Origin: Alphaproteobacteria bacterium
Lineage (GTDB): Bacteria; Pseudomonadota; Alphaproteobacteria; CAAHEQ01; UBA3637
Direction of reading: 5' to 3'
Assembly: GCA_017394405.1 (NCBI GenBank)
Contig: JAFPYW010000040.1
Location: 1-40,430 of the forward strand
DNA: 40,430 nucleotides
Shown piece after piece: positions 1 to 8,275 of the stretch (the first letter of the stretch is position 1; each line of letters begins with the position of its first letter). The notes beneath the pieces are model-generated. The model saw nothing but the letters and a program-made list of their open reading frames with translations, did not search any database and was not told the DNA's origin. The position numbers and the translations under genes were made by a program.

Positions 1-2
1 AA

Positions 3-116
3 AAAGAAATTGAACAGAAAACACAAAAACAATCCGCTTCACCGGTGTTTCAACAACTGATCAAATATGCGCCGGTTGTAAAAAGAAATTGGAAACTTTT
101 TAATCTTGACAAATAG
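3..116 (+). CDS. C-terminal end of an unknown protein (partial)
   Basis: The frame opening at base 3 runs without a stop to TAG at 114-116 and gives 37 residues ending in ...WKLFNLDK. It is rich in Lys and Gln, looks like a real protein tail, and the start lies outside the window. The -35 box of the next promoter overlaps its last codons, which suits a tightly packed genome. No domain can be recognised from so short a piece, and chance openness of a short AT-rich frame is possible. Confidence 0.5.
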   Translation, partial: KEIEQKTQKQSASPVFQQLIKYAPVVKRNWKLFNLDK

Positions 117-134
117 GTAAAACTTCCATATTCT
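106..134 (+). promoter_or_regulatory. Promoter for the SF2 helicase gene
   Basis: TTGACA at 106-111, a 17-base spacer and TATTCT at 129-134, followed by a GGAG ribosome binding site at 151-154 and the ATG at 160. The -35 hexamer is perfect and the -10 matches four of six positions. Confidence 0.6.
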
Positions 135-159
135 GCTGTGTAAAGTAAATGGAGTTTTA

Positions 160-2880
160 ATGTTCAAAGATTTACAATTTCAAGGCAAATGGCGGTCCTA
201 TCAACAAGCGATTTTGGACGATTTGGATAATCACATCCAAGACGAAAAATTGCACATTGTGGCGGCCCCCGGTGCCGGTAAAACCATTTTGGGATTGGAA
301 GTTATCAGGCGCATCGGTAAGCCATGTTTAATCTTTGCTCCAACTATTACAATTAAAAACCAATGGGCATCCCGATTAAAAGAATCTTTTATGCATAATA
401 AGGATTTAGCGTCAGAGATGATTTCTACCAATATCTTAAAACCGAAAATGGTAACGGTGGCGACTTATCAAGGGTTGTTGGCAGGCTTAAGTGGGCATGT
501 GGAAAGGGATGTGGATGCGTCAGATGATGAGGAAGTGGCCCCACCGACCGAAGAAGAATTAGAAGTAAAAGCCAATAAATTAGCGCATTTTAAGGAAGAT
601 AAAGCCCAAGAGTTGATTGAGATTTTGAAACAAGCCAATATAGAGGTGTTGTGCTTTGATGAGGCACACCATTTGCGGCGCGAATGGTGGAAAGCATTAG
701 ATTATGTCATGGAAAACCTAAAGCCAAAGAAAACAGTTTCTTTGACCGCCACGCCGCCGTATGATGTGGATGAGACTGAATGGCAACGTTATGAGGGATT
801 GTGTGGGCCCGTTGATGCGGAAATCAGTATTCCGGAATTGGTTCAAGCCGGTGATTTGTGTCCCCATCAAGATTTGATTTATTTTGCGCCATTGCGTGAT
901 AATGAAAAAGCCGCATGTCAGCAATATGAAAAGGATGTGATTGAGTTTGTTAAATCATTCAAATCAGATAAAGCCTTTGCAGAAAAATTATTAATGTTTG
1001 ATTTTTGGAAAAATGCTCAGAAGCGTTTGGAAACATTATTTGATGATCCTGAGTTTTATGTGGCGATGGCGTCATGTGTGAATTATCACAATTTACCGAT
1101 TCCAAACGTATTTTTGAAAATGTTTGATTTGAAATTGAAAACTATACCAAAATTTTCAGATCAGCAAATTGAGGTTTTATTAAACGGATTATTGTTTGCT
1201 CATCGTGATGAATATGAGCAAATAGACGAAACTTTGGATGCTTACCAAAAGAAAATGAGCACAATCGGTTTGATTGAGGGGCGCCATGTTTATATAGGTA
1301 AAAAGCCATCTATTGCAAAATCTATGGCTAGGAGTTTGGGTAAATTAGATGCCATTGACAAAATTGTTCAACGCGAAGTTGCCGAATTAAAAAGCGACTT
1401 GCGAATGGTTATCTTGGCCGATTTAATCAAATACGATTGTTTTACTGATAACACAGAAGCATTGGGTGTTGTGCCAATTTTCAAACGCATAGAGGCCTTA
1501 CATTTGGATGGCGTATCGTTGGGTGTATTAACGGGCCGAATTATTTTAATCCCGGATCGTATTAAATCAGAGTTGATTTCCTTGGGGCGTCATGCTGGGG
1601 TATCAGAAGATGTTGTATCGTTTTCACGATTCAAATATGCCCCAAATTATGTAGAGGTCAAGGTAAAGGAAAGCGCTAAATCAAAGATTGTAGATTTGAT
1701 TACAGATCTTTTTAATCGGGGGTATTTGAATATCATGGTTGGTACTCAGGCCTTGTTGGGTGAGGGTTGGGATGCTCCAACAATAAACTCTTTGGTGTTA
1801 TCCAGTACAGTTGCTTCCTTTATGTTGTCTAATCAAATGCGAGGACGAGCTATTCGTGTGGATAAAAACAATCCCGATAAAGTGTCTCATATTTGGCATT
1901 TGGCGAATATCATTGTGTTTAATTTTAAGGACGCGTTGGCTGGGGAAGAGGGTGATATCGGTGGTGATTTTGAGGCGCTAGAACGCCGTTTTCAGGGGTT
2001 TGAAGCGCCGAATTTGTTGCCGCCTTATGACATTACAAACGGCTTAAACAGATGTTTTTGGGGAACAAAGGCGCGCTCTGTGAAAGAAAAAAATCTGGAA
2101 TCTATGACTGAGAAAGCGTTGGCCTATAAACGTTCCGAAACAAAAGAAGCGTGGCAAAAAGGATTGGTAAAACCGGGCGATCGAGAGATTATGGGGCGTA
2201 TTAGCCGTGGTGTAAATACGAATAATAAAGTAAAATCATTACCATTTATGGATACATATTTTATGCAGTTAATTGCCGTTGCTTATATGGGATATTTCGC
2301 GTGGAAAATGGCCATGAAAGCGTATGCTCCGTTATGGGCGTATGGACTGATTATTTTGGTGGGGTTGGGCGTATTAGCCCGTCCGACATTCAAAATGTTG
2401 CGGGCGGGAAAACCGGAGAGGGTGTTAGAGCAAATTGCATGGGTTATTTTGGAATCTTTGTACGATTTAGAACTAATCAATACATCACCTCGTCGTGCAG
2501 GGATCAAAGTGGAGGGAATTGATAAGTTATTTTATCATGTTGTGGCCCCAGGTTTAGGTCCGAAGGAAAGTCATTTGTTCGTTTCTGCATTAGAGGAATT
2601 TTTATCGCCTATTGATAACCCGCGGTATTTATTGGTGCGGAAAAATACGTCTATTAAGATGTTACAGCAAGTTGATTATCATGCTATTCCGTCGATTTTG
2701 GCCCCGAATAAAAAGGCCGTGATGAATTTCAAAAAACATTGGAATGACAGAATAGGGGCCTGTAATGTCATTTATACACGCACATTAGGCGGACGGCGTT
2801 TAATGTTAAAAGGCAGGGCGTGGGCATATTCCAGTTTGAAACAAACCTTTGCAGAAAAAATAACCCAATGGGTGAATTAA
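160..2880 (+). CDS. Large DEAD/DEAH-type SF2 helicase with C-terminal membrane segment
   Basis: The 906-residue protein carries the superfamily 2 helicase motifs in order: an RxYQxxA-like Q motif near residues 12-18, Walker A AAPGAGKT at 35-42, DEAHH at 167-171 (motif II), SLTATPP at 194-200 (motif III), GEGWDAP at 534-540 (motif V) and QMRGRAIR at 559-566 (motif VI). It therefore should couple ATP hydrolysis to nucleic-acid translocation or unwinding. The long insert between motifs III and V (about 330 residues) resembles that of restriction-type or stand-alone DEAD/DEAH helicases. Residues about 700-741 contain two strongly hydrophobic stretches, so the protein may be membrane anchored, which is unusual for a helicase; a soluble C-terminal domain of about 165 residues follows. 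Start chosen from GGAG five bases upstream. No methylase or nuclease gene is adjacent. Its 3' end overlaps hldA tail-to-tail by four bases. The substrate cannot be told. Confidence 0.85.
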   Translation: MFKDLQFQGKWRSYQQAILDDLDNHIQDEKLHIVAAPGAGKTILGLEVIRRIGKPCLIFAPTITIKNQWASRLKESFMHNKDLASEMISTNILKPKMVTVATYQGLLAGLSGHVERDVDASDDEEVAPPTEEELEVKANKLAHFKEDKAQELIEILKQANIEVLCFDEAHHLRREWWKALDYVMENLKPKKTVSLTATPPYDVDETEWQRYEGLCGPVDAEISIPELVQAGDLCPHQDLIYFAPLRDNEKAACQQYEKDVIEFVKSFKSDKAFAEKLLMFDFWKNAQKRLETLFDDPEFYVAMASCVNYHNLPIPNVFLKMFDLKLKTIPKFSDQQIEVLLNGLLFAHRDEYEQIDETLDAYQKKMSTIGLIEGRHVYIGKKPSIAKSMARSLGKLDAIDKIVQREVAELKSDLRMVILADLIKYDCFTDNTEALGVVPIFKRIEALHLDGVSLGVLTGRIILIPDRIKSELISLGRHAGVSEDVVSFSRFKYAPNYVEVKVKESAKSKIVDLITDLFNRGYLNIMVGTQALLGEGWDAPTINSLVLSSTVASFMLSNQMRGRAIRVDKNNPDKVSHIWHLANIIVFNFKDALAGEEGDIGGDFEALERRFQGFEAPNLLPPYDITNGLNRCFWGTKARSVKEKNLESMTEKALAYKRSETKEAWQKGLVKPGDREIMGRISRGVNTNNKVKSLPFMDTYFMQLIAVAYMGYFAWKMAMKAYAPLWAYGLIILVGLGVLARPTFKMLRAGKPERVLEQIAWVILESLYDLELINTSPRRAGIKVEGIDKLFYHVVAPGLGPKESHLFVSALEEFLSPIDNPRYLLVRKNTSIKMLQQVDYHAIPSILAPNKKAVMNFKKHWNDRIGACNVIYTRTLGGRRLMLKGRAWAYSSLKQTFAEKITQWVN

Positions 2881-3962
2881 ATTTCTCGTACTTGGTTTTT
2901 TGTCGGAGTATTTTTGGTCCAAATCGTTCGTGTTTCTTGATCGAACAATTCTTGCAGAGCATCGGATAATTCTGCTCTGGACAGAGTGGCAGTATCTTCT
3001 TTTGCCACAACCAAACCGGATGCAATATTTGCCAAATCAGCAATAGAACCTAATGTGGCGCCACTAAATAATGCCGCACCCATAATGGCCAAGGATGTGT
3101 CTCCAGCCCCAGAAACATCTGAAACGGCTTTGGCTGTGGTTGGAGAATAAAAGGCCGTATTGTCATCTACTGCTAACATTCCATTTTCACCCAAGGTGAC
3201 AACGATTTTCGGAATTTCTAATGTTTGTTGCATCAATTGTGCATAGCGTTTAATTTGTTGTAATCCTTCCGATGTCGCTGCAACATAATCAATTCCAGCG
3301 GCTTGACTTGGGGCTAAATGTTTGATGGCGGTTTTCAATTCGCCCAGATTAGGTTTAATCAATGTTGCCCCTTTATATTTCATATAGTCGGTTCCTTTCG
3401 GATCAACCAACACGCGTTTGTTTTGTGCCATAGCGGCCTGAATAATGCCTTGTGCAATATTGGGTGTAATAAAACCCTTGTTATAATCAGAAATCAAGAC
3501 AGTATTGACTTGTGGTAAAATTTGGGTAATTTGATGAATGATGCGGGCTTCTTCTTGTCTAGACAAATGTAAGGGCTCTTCACGATCAATACGACATAAT
3601 TGTTGTTTGTTGGCCTTAATGCGCGTTTTTTTAATAGTTGGCATATTGACAGAAACAGGGTATTCAGTAATGTTGTTATCTTTTAATAAATTGGATACAA
3701 TCTTGGCATCTGCATCATTCCCTTGCGGATAAAAGACGTGTGTGGAACATCCCAAAGCAGAGAGATTAGCCGCCACATTTCCTACGCCACCCAACACGGT
3801 TTTTGTTTTGTTTAAGTGAACAACAGGAACAGGGGCTTCAGGGGATAAACGATTGGCATTCCCAGATAAATATTCATCCAAAATCATATCTCCAATACAC
3901 AAAACAGAGTTGCTTTGAAATAAATCAACGATGTTGTTTAATGCTTGAAAATTTCTGCCCAT
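2877..3962 (-). CDS. hldA: D-glycero-beta-D-manno-heptose-7-phosphate kinase (PfkB family)
   Basis: The 361-residue protein is a PfkB-family sugar kinase. SPEAPVPVV at 40-48, followed by GGVGNVA at 58-64, is the hallmark of the kinase half of HldE/RfaE, and SGAGDT at 284-289 holds the catalytic base Asp288. The family phosphorylates heptose 7-phosphate at C1 to build ADP-heptose for the LPS inner core, in the cytoplasm. It has no nucleotidyltransferase domain, so it is the separate HldA form; the HldC partner is not in the window. The start has an AAAGG site eight bases upstream. It is alone in its transcription unit, behind its own promoter. The kinase role is secure; the exact sugar follows from family resemblance. 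Confidence 0.88.
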   Translation of the reverse strand: MGRNFQALNNIVDLFQSNSVLCIGDMILDEYLSGNANRLSPEAPVPVVHLNKTKTVLGGVGNVAANLSALGCSTHVFYPQGNDADAKIVSNLLKDNNITEYPVSVNMPTIKKTRIKANKQQLCRIDREEPLHLSRQEEARIIHQITQILPQVNTVLISDYNKGFITPNIAQGIIQAAMAQNKRVLVDPKGTDYMKYKGATLIKPNLGELKTAIKHLAPSQAAGIDYVAATSEGLQQIKRYAQLMQQTLEIPKIVVTLGENGMLAVDDNTAFYSPTTAKAVSDVSGAGDTSLAIMGAALFSGATLGSIADLANIASGLVVAKEDTATLSRAELSDALQELFDQETRTIWTKNTPTKNQVREI

Positions 3963-3993
3963 ATGATACCTTTCAAAAAAATCAAGTGTTCCT

Positions 3994-4021
3994 ATGATAA
4001 CATATTTTAAGAAAATGTCAA
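3994..4021 (-). promoter_or_regulatory. Promoter for hldA
   Basis: On the minus strand: TTGACA (4021-4016), a 16-base spacer and TATCAT (3999-3994), about 30 bases before the hldA start. It is divergent from the promoter at 4065-4093. Confidence 0.6.
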
Positions 4022-4064
4022 GAATTTTTAACTATTTTTTAATTAAATGAAGCATATTTTATTG

Positions 4065-4093
4065 TTGCAATTCAAAAGTAAGTTTGTTATAAT
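4065..4093 (+). promoter_or_regulatory. Promoter for the inositol-phosphatase-family gene
   Basis: TTGCAA at 4065-4070, a 17-base spacer and a perfect TATAAT at 4088-4093. Confidence 0.7.
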
Positions 4094-4163
4094 TATATCA
4101 GATAACACATGGGGAGTGTTATGATTTCGTGAATATGACCCGGATATGAAAGGAAGATGGCTT

Positions 4164-5057
4164 ATGCCGATTGTAACAAAACAGAAAATTATGCCACGTG
4201 CAAGAACGGTACGTCCTAAAAGGCCGGAAACAAGAGAAGAGAAGATGATCGCGGCTTTGTCACCGACATTGAATGTGATGGTGAATGCTGTGCGTCGAGT
4301 GGGTCAAAACATTGTTCATGATTTCCGTGAGGTTAGCAATTTGCAAATCAGTGAAAAAGGACCGGGGGATTTTGTGTCCAATGCTGATTTATATTCAGAA
4401 AAGAAATTGATGGAATTTTTACACGAAGCCCGTCCGGAATACGGATTTTTGTCTGAGGAGTGTGGGGAGCGTCCTGCGGCAAAAGGATGTGATTATTGCT
4501 TTGTCATGGATCCTATTGACGGCACAAACAATTTTATTCACGCTATTCCGCTGTTTTGTATTTCTGTGGCCTTGATGAAAGGTAAGTCGGTTATTGCCGG
4601 CGTTATATATAATCCCGTGACAAACGAACTTTATTATGCCGAAAAGGGAAAGGGGGCTTTTTTAATGACTCCAACTGGTAATGTGCGGTTGCGTGTATCG
4701 GGTCGTCGTAGATTAAAACATTGTTTGTTGTCTACAAATGGTTATTCATCCGAGCGGACGCACAAGAGCCTGGATCCTTTGACCCCGGAAGTTTCAACAG
4801 CCCGTTATTTTGGATCGGCAGCGTTGTCTTTGGCTATGGTGGCGGCCGGGCAAGTTGATATTCAAATGGAATTGAGATTCCATAAATGGGATATTGCGGC
4901 TGGCTATTTGTTGGTGCAAGAGGCCGGTGGAAAGATTACTGATTTTGCTGGAAATGCAGATATAGATTCTTTGGTCAAGACGCATACTTTGTTGGCGGCC
5001 AATCCGTATGTGCATGCGACTTTATTGCCAAAAATGATAAAAAGTTTAATGGAATAA
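4164..5057 (+). CDS. Inositol monophosphatase family protein (SuhB-like)
   Basis: The protein has the metal-binding signatures of the Mg-dependent, Li-sensitive phosphatase superfamily: SEECGE near residues 97-102, DPIDGTNNF at 116-124 and HKWDIAAG at 240-247 (numbered from the ATG at 4164). The acidic residues of these motifs bind the catalytic metals. The family hydrolyses inositol-1-phosphate and related phosphomonoesters; SuhB members also act in rRNA antitermination. An in-frame ATG exists at 4146, but AGGAAG at 4151-4156 lies seven bases before 4164 and no site precedes 4146, so I chose 4164 (297 residues). The first 30 residues are a basic, unusual extension. It could instead be CysQ-like or a histidinol-phosphate phosphatase; the exact substrate is unknown. 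Confidence 0.82.
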   Translation: MPIVTKQKIMPRARTVRPKRPETREEKMIAALSPTLNVMVNAVRRVGQNIVHDFREVSNLQISEKGPGDFVSNADLYSEKKLMEFLHEARPEYGFLSEECGERPAAKGCDYCFVMDPIDGTNNFIHAIPLFCISVALMKGKSVIAGVIYNPVTNELYYAEKGKGAFLMTPTGNVRLRVSGRRRLKHCLLSTNGYSSERTHKSLDPLTPEVSTARYFGSAALSLAMVAAGQVDIQMELRFHKWDIAAGYLLVQEAGGKITDFAGNADIDSLVKTHTLLAANPYVHATLLPKMIKSLME

Positions 5058-5065
5058 AAAAGTTC

Positions 5066-5094
5066 TTGCATTTTCATTTAAAATCGTGTATCAT
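5066..5094 (+). promoter_or_regulatory. Promoter for rpmE
   Basis: TTGCAT at 5066-5071, a 17-base spacer and TATCAT at 5089-5094, just after the preceding stop codon. Confidence 0.65.
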
Positions 5095-5127
5095 ACCAAA
5101 ACAGTTTATTTGATTTAGGAGAAGAAA

Positions 5128-5355
5128 ATGAAAAACAATATTCATCCAGATTACCACAAAATCACAGTTGTGATGACAGATGGAACAACATTTGAAACAC
5201 GCTCTACAATGGGCAAAGAAGGCGATACAGTTCGTTTGGACATTGATCCGGCCTCTCATCCGGCATGGACAGGTGTGTATCGTTTGATTGATACCGGCGG
5301 ACAATTATCCAAGTTTAACAAGAAGTTTGCTGGTTTTACCAAGAAAGCTTCGTAA
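5128..5355 (+). CDS. rpmE: 50S ribosomal protein bL31
   Basis: The 75-residue product shows the full bL31 pattern: [18 protein letters not shown] at the N-terminus, [18 protein letters not shown] in the middle, and SHPAWTG followed by [11 protein letters not shown] near the end. It sits on the large subunit at the inter-subunit bridge. The CxxC zinc pair of type A L31 is absent, so this is the zinc-independent (C-) form. GGAGAAG lies just before the ATG. It is a single gene with its own promoter and a hairpin terminator that touches tRNA-Gln. Confidence 0.97.
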   Translation: MKNNIHPDYHKITVVMTDGTTFETRSTMGKEGDTVRLDIDPASHPAWTGVYRLIDTGGQLSKFNKKFAGFTKKAS

Positions 5356-5373
5356 GTTATACAAGATTCAACA

Positions 5374-5407
5374 CAGGACGGGGCAAATTGTTCCGTCCTT
5401 GCTTTTT
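5374..5407 (+). terminator. Rho-independent terminator after rpmE
   Basis: AGGACGG (5375-5381) pairs with CCGTCCT (5393-5399) around an 11-base loop and is followed by TGCTTTTT. The T-run ends at the first base of tRNA-Gln. No separate tRNA promoter is evident, so partial read-through may feed the tRNA. Confidence 0.6.
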
Positions 5408-5482
5408 GGGGTGTCGCCAAGTGGTAAGGCAGCGGATTCTGATTCCGCCATTTCGTTGGTTCGAATCCAGCCACCCCAGCCA
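5407..5482 (+). tRNA. tRNA-Gln (CTG anticodon), CCA encoded
   Basis: A 76-base cloverleaf: acceptor TGGGGTG/CACCCCA, anticodon stem GCGGA/TCCGC with loop TTCTGAT (anticodon CTG), T-arm with GGTTCGAATCC, discriminator G and CCA at 5480-5482. It closely resembles other bacterial tRNA-Gln genes. Confidence 0.95.
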
Positions 5483-5497
5483 TCAAAACCGCATAGA

Positions 5498-7594
5498 TCA
5501 AACAAATCCGATTTTTATGGGAGCAGGTTTTTCTCCTTTTATTGTCATTTCCTCAGACAGCATTTTCAATAATTCGCGTTGATTATCCAAGTAACCTAAA
5601 ATATCCGCCTTTTTCTTGACAACAACGAAGTCGCCCGGTGCCAAACAAGTTAAGGATGATACGTCCGCTTTATCAATATTCAAATTAAAGAAATGTTTGA
5701 ATGCTTGAACAACCTGATCTGTGGATAAAAATTCGTATTTAACCTTAAAGGTAAAACGTCGCAAACTAGCTTTATCCAATTTGTCCATCAGGTTCGTTGT
5801 GCAAACAAAGGGTAGGGGATGTGATTCCATCCATGTTAGCATTTCATTGACTTGAGTCGTTTCCCAAGAACGTACGGCCATGCTCCTGTCTTGCAATAAA
5901 GAATCGGCTTCATCAAAAATCAACATAGCACCTTTTTCTTTTGCTTCTTTGAACGCGTCTGCAATATTCTTTTCAGTTTGTCCGACATACATACCGAATA
6001 AATCGGACGCTTTTTTTTCAATGACCTCCATATCCAGTTGTTTGGCGATATAACGAGCAAAGGCGCTTTTCCCAGTGCCGGCTGCCCCGTAAAGGCATAA
6101 TGAAAAAGTGCGTGTCTTTGAGGCACATAATTGTTGAGCCAATTTTCCCATATCCGTGTCAGTATTCAGCAAGGTTGTATCAAACGTTGCTACGTTTTGG
6201 GTGGGTTTGATTTCATAATTTACATTCATTGCTTTGCTGTACAAGGATAAAAGTTTTTTTGCTTCTGGAATGCCCCCATCAACCAACTTCGTGCTTTTAA
6301 TAACAGACGTGATAATAGCTGGCGGAACTTGATAAGTTTCTGCTAGCGATTGAATTTCATTGTTTGGTAAGGTCAGTTTGTTTTTTTGTGCGGCATTTTT
6401 CCAGATTTGCGCGCGAATTTTTTCAGTGGGTTTTTCAAATGGAATCAAACATGTGAAGCGCCGCAAAAAGGCATCATCCATACTGCGAATATTATTTGTT
6501 GTCCAAATAATGGGATGAATATTGTTTTCCAAAAACTCGTTCATGAAGATTTTGGATGGTTCTGATTTAGAAAACGAAAAGAAACTGTCGCTCTTGAAGA
6601 CATCTTCGGCCTCGTCAAACAGCAAGATTCCTTTGTTTTTCGACAAGACATAATCAGATATCTTTAATGAGGAAAGTCGTTGGGCTCGGTTTGGCTCGGT
6701 TGTTTGGGCTTTGCCATCACAGATGCTGTATAAACTAGTACCAACGGCTTGGCTTAAACTTTTTGCGAACTCCGTTTTGCCTGTGCCGGGAATTCCATAT
6801 AACAAAATATTGATCCCTTTTTGTTTGGTCTGAATAGCATTTTTTAATAATTTTTGCAAAAAGTTGGGTGTGTTATCCAAAAATTGAAATTCCGACAAAG
6901 GAATTACTCCATTTTGTTTTTGCCCAACCAAGTATTGTTTCATTTCTTCTTGCGAGGTAAAGGAATTTTTTAAGATCTCATAAATATGTTTTGACAATCC
7001 TAAATCTCGTTCTTCCATCGAAATGATGCCAGAACGGCGCAAATGGCTGTTGGGTGATAAAGCCCGACCAATTCGTGATTCACTTTCGCCTAAGACTTCC
7101 GGATGGTCATAGATATAAAAGTCGGATCGAAATCCTCTTTGATTCGGGAAAATATCGGATAAAAAGCAAGCCAATATATGTGAGCGTTTGATATACGCAT
7201 AAAGGCGTAAAATGGAAAATTCGCAAGGATTTAGATCCAAAATGTCTTTTAGCCACAGTAATTTTTTTTCAAATTGGCTGTCTTTTTTGGTGTTCTTGCG
7301 CTCCTTTTGGCAAGCACATAAAATCATATTTTTGTATTCATGACATGGAACAAGAAAATTATTTTTAAGTGGATAATCGTCGTCTTCAAAATCCATTTCT
7401 ATGTCTGACATAGGGCGATCTTTTCTGGGTTTAATTTTCCCTTGTTGGCAAAATTCTTTTGCCACACTTCTCATATCAAATAAATTGCTGCCCTCTTTAT
7501 TCATCCACTGAAAAATTCGATGGGTATATAAGGTAGAAGAATTCAAGGTGTTTTCAATGTATTCAATTATGATTTTATTTTTTTCTTTTTTCAT
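5498..7594 (-). CDS. Tandem AAA+ ATPase
   Basis: The 698-residue protein has two AAA+ modules. Module 1: Walker A GIPGTGKT at 267-274, Walker B ILLFDEAE at 323-330, sensor TTNN at 365-368 and LRRF at 377-380. Module 2: Walker A GAAGTGKS at 503-510, Walker B MLIFDEAD at 557-564, CTTN at 598-601 and LRRF at 611-614. Both look catalytically complete. The N-terminal 240 residues match nothing I recognise and probably select the substrate; there is no protease domain, signal peptide or membrane segment. The layout is like Cdc48/ClpA-type double-ring remodellers, and similar stand-alone ATPases occur in many proteobacteria with no settled function. Its promoter is covered by a palindrome shared with the nuclease/WYL locus, so it is probably repressed under normal conditions. 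Confidence 0.85.
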   Translation of the reverse strand: MKKEKNKIIIEYIENTLNSSTLYTHRIFQWMNKEGSNLFDMRSVAKEFCQQGKIKPRKDRPMSDIEMDFEDDDYPLKNNFLVPCHEYKNMILCACQKERKNTKKDSQFEKKLLWLKDILDLNPCEFSILRLYAYIKRSHILACFLSDIFPNQRGFRSDFYIYDHPEVLGESESRIGRALSPNSHLRRSGIISMEERDLGLSKHIYEILKNSFTSQEEMKQYLVGQKQNGVIPLSEFQFLDNTPNFLQKLLKNAIQTKQKGINILLYGIPGTGKTEFAKSLSQAVGTSLYSICDGKAQTTEPNRAQRLSSLKISDYVLSKNKGILLFDEAEDVFKSDSFFSFSKSEPSKIFMNEFLENNIHPIIWTTNNIRSMDDAFLRRFTCLIPFEKPTEKIRAQIWKNAAQKNKLTLPNNEIQSLAETYQVPPAIITSVIKSTKLVDGGIPEAKKLLSLYSKAMNVNYEIKPTQNVATFDTTLLNTDTDMGKLAQQLCASKTRTFSLCLYGAAGTGKSAFARYIAKQLDMEVIEKKASDLFGMYVGQTEKNIADAFKEAKEKGAMLIFDEADSLLQDRSMAVRSWETTQVNEMLTWMESHPLPFVCTTNLMDKLDKASLRRFTFKVKYEFLSTDQVVQAFKHFFNLNIDKADVSSLTCLAPGDFVVVKKKADILGYLDNQRELLKMLSEEMTIKGEKPAPIKIGFV

Positions 7595-7624
7595 TGTAGT
7601 TCCCTTTCGTTGCCGTGTTGCGAG

Positions 7625-7652
7625 AACATAATATATAACACAACTATGTCAA
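7625..7652 (-). promoter_or_regulatory. Promoter for the tandem AAA+ ATPase
   Basis: Minus strand: TTGACA (7652-7647), a 16-base spacer and TATGTT (7630-7625). The -35 hexamer lies inside the palindrome 7643-7665, so a protein bound there would block RNA polymerase. Confidence 0.5.
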
Positions 7653-7665
7653 AAAACGACATAGT
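7643..7665. promoter_or_regulatory. Palindromic operator upstream of the AAA+ ATPase
   Basis: ACTATGTC (7643-7650) and GACATAGT (7658-7665) form a perfect 8-base inverted repeat around AAAAAAC. Its core TGTC-A6-C-GACATA recurs with one change at 20863-20879. The 19-20 base size and dyad symmetry are typical of a dimeric repressor site. There is no T-run after it, and it lies upstream of the coding region, so it is not a terminator. Confidence 0.65.
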
Positions 7666-7683
7666 GCAATAGGGAACAAAACT

Positions 7684-7896
7684 TTAATTATCTTTTTCCC
7701 AATCGTGATTGGGATCAATTTTATGCGCTTTTTCCCATTGGATATGGGCTTTGCGAGCATTAGCAACTGCTTTTGAATTTTTATTGAAGGTAGCGGATGC
7801 CCCTTCGGTTACAACAAAAAAAGGTATGTTATAGCAAGTGGCTAAATCTTTCACTTTTGAGCAAAATTCTTGGGCTTTGGTGAGTTGTTTTTTCAT
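7684..7896 (-). CDS. Conserved-looking 70-residue protein of unknown function
   Basis: A small soluble protein beginning MKKQLTKAQEFC, with a helix, a hydrophobic strand (IPFFVVTEGASAT), then a basic helix (KAVANARKAHIQWEKAHK) and an acidic end. It has the feel of a compact alpha/beta domain, and GGAG lies before the ATG. It precedes the AAA+ ATPase on the same strand, but the palindromic promoter separates them, so co-transcription is unlikely to be the only route. I recall similar short proteins with the NARKAHxxWE pattern but cannot assign a function. Confidence 0.6.
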   Translation of the reverse strand: MKKQLTKAQEFCSKVKDLATCYNIPFFVVTEGASATFNKNSKAVANARKAHIQWEKAHKIDPNHDWEKDN

Positions 7897-8014
7897 GTTG
7901 CTCCATCTTTATTGTGTCTATCACGTTATCATAGGGGCGTGTGTGTGTCAATATAAAATTTGATTGAGTTTGTTTTGAATATGTGTTAGTATATTGCCGT
8001 TAGGAGTTAGTAGC

Positions 8015-8275
8015 ATGCATTTGATTGGTGAATTTTTGGGCTATTTGGCGGGAATTTGTATTGCCGTGGCGTTTTTGCCCCAGACATTAAAGACGATTAA
8101 AGATAAAGATGTGCGGGGATTGTCTTTAATAAGTTATGTTATTTATTGTACAGGCATTATTTCGTGGGTTTTATATGGCTTTTATTTGGGGTCGGTCCAA
8201 ATGATTGTGTTCAATGCCATTTCTTTAATTTTTGCGGGCATTGTGTTGTATATGATTATCCAGCATAAGAAATAA
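8015..8275 (+). CDS. SemiSWEET-type sugar transporter (PQ-loop family)
   Basis: The 86-residue protein has three hydrophobic helices and the PQ-loop signature (AFLPQTLKTIKDKDVRGLS) in helix 1 and the following loop. Bacterial SemiSWEETs are half-size, work as dimers and passively move sugars across the inner membrane. The start is ATG 8015 with AGGAG at 8002-8006; an upstream TTG at 7994 lies before this site and is rejected. Its stop codon abuts the stop of the convergent repeat-protein gene. A weak promoter (TTGAGT-17-TAGTAT, 7964-7992) lies just upstream. The sugar carried cannot be read from sequence. Confidence 0.85.
   Translation: MHLIGEFLGYLAGICIAVAFLPQTLKTIKDKDVRGLSLISYVIYCTGIISWVLYGFYLGSVQMIVFNAISLIFAGIVLYMIIQHKK

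Noticed and set aside
5256-5582. Short ORFs over tRNA-Gln and its flanks
   Set aside because: They read through the tRNA and the rpmE terminator.
7923-7951. Promoter for the 70-residue protein
   Set aside because: TTGACA on the minus strand is clear, but the best -10 at 17 bases (TAACGT) matches only three positions, so it is not listed.
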